NCBI GenBank assembly: GCA_937942475.1
Contig: CALDEP010000030.1
Span: 1-43,905 of the forward strand
Direction of reading: 5' to 3'
From: an uncultured Aureispira sp.
GTDB taxonomy: Bacteria; Bacteroidota; Bacteroidia; Chitinophagales; Saprospiraceae
Length of the DNA: 43,905 bases
Both the position numbers and the translations under genes were made by a program. Below, one piece after another: positions 17,643 to 26,748 of this stretch. The notes under the pieces were generated by a model. The model saw only the letters and a program-made list of their open reading frames with translations. It was not told the origin of the DNA and ran no database searches. How positions within the stretch are numbered: position 1 is the first letter of the stretch; the number at the start of each line of letters is the position of its first letter.

Positions 17643-20600
17643 ATGAAACTACTTTCCCTTACTATCTTCAGCATCCTATTTAATACCCTCTTAATCGCAC
17701 AAAGTCCTAGAATCATTATTCAGGATTTTTTAGATAAGGTTCAAATTGAACAAAAACTTCATCCTTTAGATATTACGAATTGGAACATAACCAATTCGCA
17801 CACTTCTTCGACTAGTAAGCTAACACATGTTTATATTCAACAAACCTACCAAGGCATTCCTGTGTCCAATGGGCTTGCTAATTTTGCCCTCAGAGGCGAG
17901 GAAATACTTAGCATGGGAAATCGCTTGGTGGCTAATCTTAGTCAAAAAGTAAGCACCAAAAGTCCAGTCCTTACGCCAGTACAAGCCATTCAATTTGCAG
18001 CCGAACAGCTCCAAATAGCTCCTCCTAGCACATTAAGCCTCCTAGAAACGCTCCATTCTTCCCATTTTATTTATAATAAAGGCGGCATCTCTAGAGAACC
18101 CATTCCTGTTCGTCTGATGTACACGTCCACTTCTGAAACAGAAGTTAAACTCGTTTGGGATTTATCCATTTACACCTTAGATTCCAAACATAGATGGTCG
18201 GTCCAAATTGATGCACAAAATGGTCAGTTAATCCAACAAAACGACTGGGTCTTGCATTGCAATTTTAAGCACGATGCGTTTTCAAACTGTTCCCATTCAA
18301 AAGCAAATACCCCCGCAAAAACACCTTATCCAAAAGCACCAGAAACACTTGCACAACCCGATCAATACACCGTTTTTGCCCTTCCAATAGAAAGCCCAAA
18401 TCACGGCAGTCGCTCCATTGTAAGCAATCCAGCAGATGTCCTTTCTTCTCCCTATGGATGGCACGACACCAATGCAGTTGCAGGGGCAGAATATACGATT
18501 ACCAAAGGCAACAATGTCTATGCTTATGAAGATATAGACAGTAATAATCTTTCTGGATTTAGCCCAGATGGAAGCAGCTTGCTTGAATTTAACTTCCCTT
18601 ACAGCTCAACAGGAAATCCTAGCTTATACCAAGCTGCTGCCATCACTAATTTGTTTTACATGAATAATATGATGCATGACATTTGGTATCATTATGGCTT
18701 TGATGAGGCTAGTGGTAATTTTCAAAACAACAACTATGGACGGGGCGGCACCGCTATGGACGGTGACGAAGTTCTTGCCGAAGCGCAAGACAGTGCGAAT
18801 CTGAACAATGCCAATTTCATGGTTCCTCCCGATGGCAACCAACCGAGAATGCAGCTTTTTTTGTGGAACAGCACAGGAAGTAATTTAGGCAACTATTTAA
18901 ACATCAATAGCCCTTCTAATATAGCAGGAAATTATACCGCAGCAGATGCAACCTTTGGTCCAGGTTTGCCACTTAGTGCCCTTACAGGAGATTTAGTTTT
19001 AATAGAAGACAATACGCCACCGACCAATGATGCTTGTGAAACAATTACAAATTCAGCTGCTTTGTCTGGGAAAATTGCACTCATAAATTTAGGTAATTGC
19101 AACTTTGTTTTCAAGGTAGAAGCCGCTCAAAATGCAGGAGCTATTGCTGTTATTATCATCAACAATATCTCTGCTCCTCCAGTTCAAATGCTAGGAACAA
19201 GCACCAGCATTAACATTCCATCTATTATGATTGGTCAAAATGATGGTCTGATTATAAAAAACGAACTTCTTCTAGGAAATATCAACGTAACGATAAGCAA
19301 CAATGGAAGTGTGAACAATATTAGGGATAGCGATTTAGACAATGGAATCATTGCCCACGAATATGGGCATGGTATTTCTGAACGCTTAACGGGCGGCGCC
19401 AATAATGTGGAATGCTTGACCAATCCAGAGCAAATGGGTGAAGGTTGGAGCGATTGGTTTGCCTTAATGTTAACGATTGAACCTGGCGATTTGGGAAGCG
19501 ATTCTAGAGGCTTAGGCACCTATGTTTCCAATCAAGTAATTACGGGACAAGGCTTACGCCCTGCGCCTTATTCTACCGATTTTGCGGTAAATTCATTTAC
19601 TTACGGAGCCTCCAACAATGTTGGGCAAATCTCAGAACCACATGGTATTGGATTTATATTTGCAACCGTTTTATGGGATCTGAATTGGGCTTTAATTGAT
19701 TTCTATGGAGGCGTTCCTGATGCCGATTTATATACAGGTACTGGTGGTAATAACATTGCCATGCAGTTGGTCATTGAAGCACTCAAAATCCAACCTTGCC
19801 AACCCGGTATGATTGATGGTAGAAATGCTATTTTAAGTGCTGACCAAGCTCTATATGGTGGCATCCACCAATGTTTAATCTGGAACGTTTTTGCCACTAG
19901 AGGATTCGGGTTTAGTGCCAGTCAAGGTTCTCCTTTCAACCGCTCTGATCAAACAGAAGCTTTTGATTTGCCAACGAATTGCCAAGTGCCAACCATGCCT
20001 CCTACCGCTCTATTTAGTGGTAATAATTCTTCTTGCAGACCCAATGTTTCCTTTTTTGACAACAGCACAGGTGTTCCCCAATCTTGGTTTTGGGACTTTG
20101 GAGATGGCAATACCTCTATGCTTCAAAATCCTACCTATTCTTACAGTCTTAGTGGTTCTTATACAGCCAAACTAGTCGTTTCCAACTCCTTTGGATCAGA
20201 TTCGACAACGCAACAAATCACAATTTCCAATTTACCGCCAACACCAATTGCCAACAACCTTGAACTTTGTTTAGGAGATACGGCTTATGTTGCGGCTACA
20301 GGAACAGGAATTATTTACTGGAAAGATAGTTCCAATCGCCTCATTCAAGTCGGTGATACCCTCTGCATCCCCAATATAACAACCGAACAAACCTATTATG
20401 CAGAGAATGGCATCAATTCTCCTCTCTGGTTTATTGGTCCTCTTAATAACACGATTGGATTTGGCTCCTACCATGCTAGCAATTATTATGGGGCGCTTAA
20501 TATAAGCAGCCAACGAAGCCTTGAAATTTTATCTGCTTGGGTAAATGCCGATGGTGCAGGTCCTCGTACCTTCTATTTGGCGAATGGTATTAATAACTAT

Positions 20601-21392
20601 GGTATTCCTCCAAATCCAAATGCTATTGTAGACCAAGTTACCGTTAATTTAGTGGATGGTCCTCAACGTGTTGATTTGAATTTACTGGTCCCAGAAGCGG
20701 GTCAATATAATATTGGTGGTGATAATGTCGATCTGTATAGAAATAGTTCGGGCGCTAATTATCCTTACATTCTAAATGGCTACATGAGTATTGATAGTTC
20801 CTCTAGTTTTAATACTGCAACTCAATCTTATTATTATTTTTATAATTTAAGGGTTCGTGGGCCACTATGTATTTCCACCTTAGATACCGTTATTATAAGT
20901 CCTATTATAAGTGCTTTTTCTTTTATTGATAATGGCAATGGCTCCTTTACGTTTAATGATGCTTCAACAGCTGCCAATACTTGGCTTTGGGACTTTGGTG
21001 ATAATACAACTTCAAACCAAACCAACCCAACACATACTTATAGTAACGCTGGAAATTATACGGTTTCTCTGACCATTAATAATGGTGCTTGTACTCGTAC
21101 ACAAACGGTTTCTGTTCCTGTTGGACTTTCGCAGACAGCTAAGACTAAACTTGAAATTAAATTATTGCCCAATCCTACCGATGGCTTCACACAACTTATA
21201 TTGAGTCGTGCTTTTAGTGATAATTTGGAAGTTCAATTGACCGATATCAATGGCAAACAGATTCAAAGCCTACAAATTCCAAGTGGTCAAACTAGCTTAA
21301 ACTTAGATTTGTCGAAACTCTCTGCAGCCGTTTATTTGGTTCACATCAAAGGAAATAACGTTTCAGATGTTCGTAAAGTAATTGTTAGATGA
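17643..21392 (+). CDS. M36 (fungalysin-like) metalloprotease, T9SS-secreted, paralog 3
   Basis: A 1249-residue protein, the third tandem copy. Signal peptide 1-19 (ending near LLIAQ); FTP/PepSY propeptide; M36 catalytic domain with PA insertion (about 455-550); zinc helix HEYGH at 572-576; Glu600 in GEGWSDW; PKD domains near 785-860 (WFWDFGDG) and 1089-1150 (WLWDFGDN); T9SS sorting domain from about 1173 (LLPNPTDG ... AAVYLVHIKG). It is closer to paralog 2 than to paralog 1 (shared GPRTFYLA and DQVTVNLVDG blocks). The catalytic centre is intact. Differences near the active site (GISERLTGG for GISTRLTGG, DWFALMLT for DWFGLMLT) and in the propeptide (DSKHRWSVQ for DAEHWWSVR) may mean a shifted substrate range or looser inhibition. 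No clear terminator follows; an AT-rich inverted repeat lies about 110 bases downstream. Confidence 0.93.
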   Translation: MKLLSLTIFSILFNTLLIAQSPRIIIQDFLDKVQIEQKLHPLDITNWNITNSHTSSTSKLTHVYIQQTYQGIPVSNGLANFALRGEEILSMGNRLVANLSQKVSTKSPVLTPVQAIQFAAEQLQIAPPSTLSLLETLHSSHFIYNKGGISREPIPVRLMYTSTSETEVKLVWDLSIYTLDSKHRWSVQIDAQNGQLIQQNDWVLHCNFKHDAFSNCSHSKANTPAKTPYPKAPETLAQPDQYTVFALPIESPNHGSRSIVSNPADVLSSPYGWHDTNAVAGAEYTITKGNNVYAYEDIDSNNLSGFSPDGSSLLEFNFPYSSTGNPSLYQAAAITNLFYMNNMMHDIWYHYGFDEASGNFQNNNYGRGGTAMDGDEVLAEAQDSANLNNANFMVPPDGNQPRMQLFLWNSTGSNLGNYLNINSPSNIAGNYTAADATFGPGLPLSALTGDLVLIEDNTPPTNDACETITNSAALSGKIALINLGNCNFVFKVEAAQNAGAIAVIIINNISAPPVQMLGTSTSINIPSIMIGQNDGLIIKNELLLGNINVTISNNGSVNNIRDSDLDNGIIAHEYGHGISERLTGGANNVECLTNPEQMGEGWSDWFALMLTIEPGDLGSDSRGLGTYVSNQVITGQGLRPAPYSTDFAVNSFTYGASNNVGQISEPHGIGFIFATVLWDLNWALIDFYGGVPDADLYTGTGGNNIAMQLVIEALKIQPCQPGMIDGRNAILSADQALYGGIHQCLIWNVFATRGFGFSASQGSPFNRSDQTEAFDLPTNCQVPTMPPTALFSGNNSSCRPNVSFFDNSTGVPQSWFWDFGDGNTSMLQNPTYSYSLSGSYTAKLVVSNSFGSDSTTQQITISNLPPTPIANNLELCLGDTAYVAATGTGIIYWKDSSNRLIQVGDTLCIPNITTEQTYYAENGINSPLWFIGPLNNTIGFGSYHASNYYGALNISSQRSLEILSAWVNADGAGPRTFYLANGINNYGIPPNPNAIVDQVTVNLVDGPQRVDLNLLVPEAGQYNIGGDNVDLYRNSSGANYPYILNGYMSIDSSSSFNTATQSYYYFYNLRVRGPLCISTLDTVIISPIISAFSFIDNGNGSFTFNDASTAANTWLWDFGDNTTSNQTNPTHTYSNAGNYTVSLTINNGACTRTQTVSVPVGLSQTAKTKLEIKLLPNPTDGFTQLILSRAFSDNLEVQLTDINGKQIQSLQIPSGQTSLNLDLSKLSAAVYLVHIKGNNVSDVRKVIVR

Positions 21393-21857
21393 TGGTAATA
21401 ATTTGTGGTTTTAGTATCAGATATAACTCATGTTACGTAAAAAAATAATTAAGGAGATAAAAAATTAATGCTCCTGTATAAACTTGTTCTGAATGTTTAA
21501 TGCTTAATTTTTAATGTTGAATCCTTTATAATAGAATTAGCATTCAACATTAAAAATTAAAACAAAGGTTCAAGGAGCAAATTTCGGGTTCTTAATACGA
21601 ATAAAAAAATTATTCGCAAGCTCATGAGAAAGTTCTTCCGTAACATCAGAGATATAATTTAAAAATGTGCCAATTTGAAGGTTTAATAAGGAGTTGTGTT
21701 CATCCAATAATTTGTTCTAAGTAGAAGTTTTCCAATTCTAAATGATACAATGGTATTTTAAGATGCGATGATTCGTTGACAAAACTTGCCTAGCAAGGTA
21801 TTATTATGTACATTTAAGTTGTTTTTTGTTGAAGCAATTGTGTATAAATAACTAAGA
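21393..21857. other. 465-base intergenic region with a long inverted repeat
   Basis: No credible ORF or RNA gene is visible. The main feature is the 19-bp perfect inverted repeat at 21504-21560. The rest is AT-rich sequence that probably carries the promoter of the DUF4011-like gene; no clear TAnnTTTG box was found in it. Confidence 0.5.
21504..21560. repeat. 19-bp perfect inverted repeat, 19-base loop
   Basis: Arms TTAATTTTTAATGTTGAAT (21504-21522) and its exact reverse complement (21542-21560). No T run follows on either strand and the stem is AT-rich, so it is a poor classical terminator. It may be a chromosomal intergenic repeat or an mRNA 3' end stabiliser for the upstream protease. Confidence 0.75.
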
Positions 21858-24800
21858 ATGGAGAATCAGGAGAAAATAGTTCAACCAACGAACTATATCA
21901 GTGCGTTACCTTATTTATCAGTACTTCCCATCACGGAGCAGTGTTTGGACTTTTCTATCATGGACAAGGTTCAGTTAGGCTTGACCGAAAATGTGCTTCA
22001 ACAGCTCTTGAGTACCGAAACAGACATTGCCTGTTCTATCCCTCTAGGCATAGAAAAAAACACGGCTCCTTCCAAGATTAGCCAGCACAAAGCACTACAG
22101 AAAACCTTTGAGAATTTCCAGCAACAAAAAGGAGGACTTTCTATTGGTTATCCAATCCTTTTGATGGAAGACGACAAACTTGGACGTCCTATTGCTGCAC
22201 CACTTTTTTTGTGGAAAGTAACCTTAAATATTCTTGCCGACAGCAATATGGCTTGGAACTTAACGCCTTTGAATGAGAACAAAGGTTATTTGAATCCAAT
22301 TCTTAAAAACTATCTAGAAGCACGTTTTGAACTAGATTGGGAACAAACAATCGGATTAATTGATACCGTAGATTCAAAAGTAGTCGAAGAAACTTGTCTT
22401 GCATTAGTCAAGGAATTAAACTTGGAGCACCATGCCGACATTAGGATTGAAGCCTGCCCTTTGCCCGATCAGATTCCAGAAAATATTATTCTAAATTCAA
22501 TTATCTTGGGTAATTTTGAACCCATTACGTTAAAAGAAGCCAAAAAATTACCAAAAAACCTCAAACCTAGAGAGCGCAAACAATGGAAAACAAAGGTAGC
22601 AGCACTTCCTAGTAATTCAGCACAGGATGAACTTATTGGGACAATTTTCAACGGACATCATGTTGTAGCAGAAGGGATTTCTAGTACAGGAAAGACGCAT
22701 ATTATTGCCTCTATTTTGCCAAGTTTGTTGACAGACAAGGGCGCTGCCTTGATTATATCCCCACAATTTTCTTCTTTCAAAGACATCCAACATCATTTAG
22801 AAAACCTTGGTATCAAAGACATTGGCGTACTTTCTTTGCAAGATGAAGTCTTGGACAAAGAACGCATGATTGAGTATCTAGAAACTATGCCTAAGCGAAC
22901 TCGCACGCTTTCTAGTTTTGATAATGTTACCTATAGCAAACAACTCAACAAGTATATGCAGCTTCGTTCCACGCTAGAACAAGCTTATGACAGTGTACAT
23001 CAGTCTACTATTAATAGTTGGAATTGGACGGAATTGGTGGGTCAATGTTTGTTGCAACATCGCAAAAGTGACAAACAAATTCTAGGGCGTTTTTTAGATA
23101 ATCAACTCTTCACCTTCACTGCTAAGGAACATTATATTATTAGCCGAGAATTGGGTGAACATTATGTTCATTATCATCGCCTAGATGCTTTAAAACATCC
23201 TTTAAATGCCTTACACGGTCGCTTTTTTAGCGATGAAAGTAGTATTGAAGAGACTCGCTCGGAAGCAAAAACAGGCTTAAACCTCTATCGTTACAAAACC
23301 AATAGCCTTTATCAAAGTTTTTTAGTTTTTGTTGGTAATTATGGTGAACATCTAAAATTTCAATACCGTGATTTTGTTGCGAATATGGAGCAGCAAATTG
23401 ATACGATTGAACGCAATTTGCATCTTTATAATGACTTGTATGGAGAGGCATTTGACAAACAAAGTAGTTTCCAAAATGCCAAATTAAAATTACTAAGTGT
23501 CTTCTCTAGAAGACATCAAGAGATTCGTGCCGCAAAAGAACAATTGCTAGAAGATTATCAAACGCTTCAAGAATTTTATAAAAATAATAGCTTCTTCAAA
23601 ACAGAGTTTCCTGATATTAAAGCAGAATCGAAACTCGCAGATGTTGAAGTAAAATTAGAAAAAGTACGAACAGCTTTGCAGGATTGGTCTTTAACGATTC
23701 CTACTTTAGTAAAAAAACAGACGCAAGAATTATCAAAAGAAACGGAATTTCCAGAATCCTTTAGAGAACAATATGAAGAACTAGAAAACTGGTTAAAAAA
23801 GCTCATTCAACAAATCAATGACGCTGAATTATTACGCAAAGAGGTCACAGAACCTAAAGGCAAAATTTCAGCGATTGAATCCGCCTTGTTTACGATCTTA
23901 TTGCAATTCCAAAAACTAGAAAATGAGTGGCGAGACATGGACGCTTATTATCAATGGCGTCGTTCTTGGCTGACCATAGATTCAAAAACTCAAAAAGTAG
24001 TTCAAGCCTTGGTCAATGCAGGCACACAAGATTGGATTTCAGGCTTTAACAGTTGGTTTTACCACCAAATCTTAACACAGCAATACTCCATTCATTTGCC
24101 TTTAGGGACGCAAACTGAAGCACTACCTTTTGATCCTTACATGCACACCTTGCAAGATATTCAAAAACGCATTAGCCAAAAGGCAAATGTAATGACCAAA
24201 GAGCGTCAAGGCGAACAAATTAAACGCATCAAAAAGGAGAAAGATTTAACCTTAACCAATGCTCGTCCTATTTTCAAGAACAAGAAAATAAAGGATCTTT
24301 TGCAATGGATTGGTTTGGAACACATTGGCGATGTTTTCCCCATTGTCTTAGCGACTCCAGAAATGGCACAGCAACTTTTGGGCTTAAAGGTGTCTACCTT
24401 TGATTTGGTCATCGTAGACAATGCCCATGATATTTCTTCAAAAATAGGGGTAGATTTATTAAAATTAGGCAACCAACATATTGTCTTAGGTAGACCTGCT
24501 GAAGTAGAAAAATCAGAGGATAGCAGTTTGCTAAAATGGATGCTGGCGCAAAAAGGACGTCGTTATCAATATTTAGAACACATTCATTCCAAAGACGCTG
24601 CCGAGCGCACACGCATTAACAAAGTAGCGACTCAAGAACCAAATGCATTTCAAATTTCGGTTGCGGAATATCTCAAAGAATACATTGACGAAAATCGTCT
24701 AGAATTCAATAAATCGGTTGAGGGTGTTTTAGTTGAATTGGTCATCGCTCCTAAATATGCTGGACAACATCCCATTGCCGTTATTTGTGATGGCGGAACC

Positions 24801-24983
24801 TTGTCGCAAGCTAAATATGATTTTCAATTGGCGGTAGATAAGGTGCGTATTTTAACCAGCCAAGCTTATCAAATTCAGTATATTTGGTCGGTTGATTGGT
24901 GGAAAAATACAGAGAAGGCGTTGAATCCTTTGTTGGCTTTTGTGATTCAATGGGACAAGCAACATGCTGGTGATCATCAATAA
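21858..24983 (+). CDS. DUF4011-like N-terminus + SF1 helicase RecA1 half + degenerate Vsr/MTES_1575-like C-terminus
   Basis: A 1041-residue cytoplasmic protein. Residues 1-240 resemble the DUF4011 domain that opens large SF1 helicase-nuclease proteins (LSIGYPILLMEDDKLG ... APLFLWKVTL ... LNPILKNYLE). Walker A GISSTGKT is at 273-280. About 550 residues of mostly helical, coiled-coil-prone sequence follow (strongest at 545-690). A Walker B-like strand FDLVIVDNAHD is at 848-858 and a motif III-like IVLGRP at 875-880, where GDpxQ would be expected. No RecA2 domain or motifs IV-VI follow; instead, from about 930, there is a Vsr-like block VELVIAPKYAG / AVICDGG / IQYIWSVDWW. The usual Asp and Glu catalytic positions read Glu (VEL for VDL) and Ile (ICDG for ECDG), so nuclease activity is doubtful. 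NTP binding looks possible; unwinding does not. DUF4011-helicase-Vsr relatives are associated with defence; this role is inferred. Confidence 0.65.
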   Translation: MENQEKIVQPTNYISALPYLSVLPITEQCLDFSIMDKVQLGLTENVLQQLLSTETDIACSIPLGIEKNTAPSKISQHKALQKTFENFQQQKGGLSIGYPILLMEDDKLGRPIAAPLFLWKVTLNILADSNMAWNLTPLNENKGYLNPILKNYLEARFELDWEQTIGLIDTVDSKVVEETCLALVKELNLEHHADIRIEACPLPDQIPENIILNSIILGNFEPITLKEAKKLPKNLKPRERKQWKTKVAALPSNSAQDELIGTIFNGHHVVAEGISSTGKTHIIASILPSLLTDKGAALIISPQFSSFKDIQHHLENLGIKDIGVLSLQDEVLDKERMIEYLETMPKRTRTLSSFDNVTYSKQLNKYMQLRSTLEQAYDSVHQSTINSWNWTELVGQCLLQHRKSDKQILGRFLDNQLFTFTAKEHYIISRELGEHYVHYHRLDALKHPLNALHGRFFSDESSIEETRSEAKTGLNLYRYKTNSLYQSFLVFVGNYGEHLKFQYRDFVANMEQQIDTIERNLHLYNDLYGEAFDKQSSFQNAKLKLLSVFSRRHQEIRAAKEQLLEDYQTLQEFYKNNSFFKTEFPDIKAESKLADVEVKLEKVRTALQDWSLTIPTLVKKQTQELSKETEFPESFREQYEELENWLKKLIQQINDAELLRKEVTEPKGKISAIESALFTILLQFQKLENEWRDMDAYYQWRRSWLTIDSKTQKVVQALVNAGTQDWISGFNSWFYHQILTQQYSIHLPLGTQTEALPFDPYMHTLQDIQKRISQKANVMTKERQGEQIKRIKKEKDLTLTNARPIFKNKKIKDLLQWIGLEHIGDVFPIVLATPEMAQQLLGLKVSTFDLVIVDNAHDISSKIGVDLLKLGNQHIVLGRPAEVEKSEDSSLLKWMLAQKGRRYQYLEHIHSKDAAERTRINKVATQEPNAFQISVAEYLKEYIDENRLEFNKSVEGVLVELVIAPKYAGQHPIAVICDGGTLSQAKYDFQLAVDKVRILTSQAYQIQYIWSVDWWKNTEKALNPLLAFVIQWDKQHAGDHQ

Positions 24984-25016
24984 ATTAAATCTTAATTTTA
25001 ATTCAACTACAATACA

Positions 25017-25565
25017 ATGAGTTTGAGCTACTGCTTAATAGCAGGGCATGATCAATACCTGAATTTAAGTCCTTATTTTCAAAGCATAAAAAAAGACTAT
25101 GTGTTTCTTGAAAAAGCCTTGAATTTTAATTTAGCAGCAATATTCTCCTTACCGACTGAATCAAGTAGTATTAAAGACGACACGATTCATTATTTACCTA
25201 TTCCTGCAATTGAAAATGTGCCTAATTTCATCTTAAACACTCAAGAGCTTATCGCTAAATTAACGAGTCAGAAAAGCTTGTTCAATGCTGTTGATGAAGC
25301 TTTATTTAGTTTTTTTAGTGTGCAATATGAGAACAACAGGAAGTCGCTCAGATTAATTGACCATCCTAGAGAGAGAAATCTTATTAAAGAAGGCTACTGC
25401 AATCATTGCCCTAAATCAGGTGAGCTATGCACGCATTTTAATGCCTGTCAATTTGTATTTTGCTATACCAGCGAAGCCTTTCTGCTAGAATTAAACACTT
25501 GTCTTAACTTGGCTTTGAAAGCACAAAAAACCAATATCAAAACCCTTTATTTGGGTCTATTATAA
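25017..25565 (+). CDS. hypothetical protein with a Cys/His cluster, paired with the DUF4011-like gene
   Basis: A 182-residue protein that I do not recognise. It has no signal peptide or membrane segment. Near residues 125-145 there is a compact Cys/His group: YCNHCP, then C six residues on, TH, and another C (C-x2-C-x6-C-x-H-x3-C), which could bind zinc or a metal cluster; a further Cys lies just after (FCY). The rest is mixed helix and strand with a DHPRERN patch upstream of the cluster. It starts 33 bases after the DUF4011-like gene on the same strand, so the two are likely co-transcribed and may act together. The Cys spacing is not one I can match to a named domain. Confidence 0.6.
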   Translation: MSLSYCLIAGHDQYLNLSPYFQSIKKDYVFLEKALNFNLAAIFSLPTESSSIKDDTIHYLPIPAIENVPNFILNTQELIAKLTSQKSLFNAVDEALFSFFSVQYENNRKSLRLIDHPRERNLIKEGYCNHCPKSGELCTHFNACQFVFCYTSEAFLLELNTCLNLALKAQKTNIKTLYLGLL

Positions 25566-25599
25566 TAATAAATGTACAAGCATTATCACCATAAAAATA

Positions 25600-25722
25600 G
25601 TGTGCATACTATTCCTTACGCTCTGCTGTATTGGATGTGCGTCAAAAGAAAGTAGTCATCTGGAAAATATAGAGGAGAGTGTAATAGGCCATTATATGGC
25701 TCGAGTAATTACCGTTCATTAA
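25600..25722 (+). CDS. possible small lipoprotein (GTG start) or gene remnant
   Basis: The frame ending with TAA at 25720-25722 reads, from the GTG at 25600, a hydrophobic stretch VCILFLTLCCIGC followed by ASKESSH and ending in GHYMARVITVH (40 aa). The LCCIGC segment looks like a lipobox. There is no ATG in frame and the n-region before the hydrophobic stretch would need a non-standard start to gain a Lys, so it may be a decayed lipoprotein gene. Confidence 0.22.
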   Translation: MCILFLTLCCIGCASKESSHLENIEESVIGHYMARVITVH

Positions 25723-25749
25723 TCCATTCAAAGCAAGAAGCTTCATTGA

Positions 25750-26748
25750 CTATTTCAAATTACGGCTACGAATAATGTAATCTACTTTTTGAGGAAGGCA
25801 CTTTACTTGTTTGGCGTAGCTAGGTTTTTCTTTTAATAAAACTCGAATAGAACGCTCTTTGAACAAATCAATGCTTGAAAAATTAGCAATTATTTTAAAA
25901 TCGTCTGCTGTTAAGCCATCATAATCGCTCAAGCCCACCCGACAGGAAACCTCGACCGTCTTAGGCAAAATAATTAAAAGCAAACTATCGGGTACATTTA
26001 AGACCTCAACAGGCACTTTTATTCGTTTTTCTGTCACCTCTTCTACCGCTGCCGAACAACGGATCTCATTGGCAGACAAAATTATATTTCCATTAGGATG
26101 TGTTTCTAAAGATACTTTAACATCAATGTCCTTATTGATTTCTTGAGAAGGAATCAATACATTTGTTTTCCATGCGTGAATATCTCGAATCACAGAAGCA
26201 GGTCCCTTAATTTCAATTTCCTTGGGTTCTATTCGAATAGAATCGACGTATTGATACAAGGGCGCCAAGCGAATTTGCTCCTCCAAAACGACAGGAATCA
26301 CCTTGGTTGCCGCCTCTTCCATTTGCAACTTAATCGTTTCAGGATGAATGTTTAAAATTCTAGCTTTAGGAATTGACTTGAGTACTTTGGCATTTAAAGA
26401 AGAAACGGAAATAACCCGAATTTCGTTGGCGGCAACTGGAATGTCTACAACTCGCTCTTTGTTATAAAAAGCAAGCCCCAATAAGTCCCAACCTCTCCCT
26501 TCTATATCCACTTCCAATTCAGTTGCAGGAGGATTCGTGAAAATTTTATCCTTTGGAGTTATATAATTTAGCTTCACAATAACCGTATCCTTGTAAGAAT
26601 AGGACAGTTTTGTCATCAGCCAAAAAACAAAAGCAATACTAATGCAAATCATTAGTATTGCTCGGTCCGTTTTAAGGAATATTTTTATATTTTCTTTACT
26701 AAACTTTTGCTGGCTCTTTTGAGCTGCTGGCTGAACTGGAGGCTCCAT
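25750..26748 (-). CDS. YbbR/CdaR-like domain protein
   Basis: A 332-residue membrane-anchored protein: a Lys-rich N-terminus, one transmembrane helix at about residues 32-50 (AILMICISIAFVFWLM), then extracytoplasmic repeats of the YbbR type, each a beta-rich unit of about 80 residues with the signature 'v.p..v.v.GP...i' (here PKEIEIKGPASVI and PKTVEVSCRVGLSD). In Firmicutes the family (CdaR) regulates diadenylate cyclase; in Bacteroidota the gene stands beside yajC and its function is not settled. The only usable ATG lies 50 bases inside the end of yajC, so the two genes overlap and are translated from one transcript. The TM would start too late if an internal Met were used, which supports the overlapping start. 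Confidence 0.85.
   Translation of the reverse strand: MEPPVQPAAQKSQQKFSKENIKIFLKTDRAILMICISIAFVFWLMTKLSYSYKDTVIVKLNYITPKDKIFTNPPATELEVDIEGRGWDLLGLAFYNKERVVDIPVAANEIRVISVSSLNAKVLKSIPKARILNIHPETIKLQMEEAATKVIPVVLEEQIRLAPLYQYVDSIRIEPKEIEIKGPASVIRDIHAWKTNVLIPSQEINKDIDVKVSLETHPNGNIILSANEIRCSAAVEEVTEKRIKVPVEVLNVPDSLLLIILPKTVEVSCRVGLSDYDGLTADDFKIIANFSSIDLFKERSIRVLLKEKPSYAKQVKCLPQKVDYIIRSRNLK

Noticed and set aside
25572-25655. 27-codon ATG ORF after the Cys-rich gene
   Set aside because: Too short and without homology-like features; the overlapping lipobox frame is the more interesting one.
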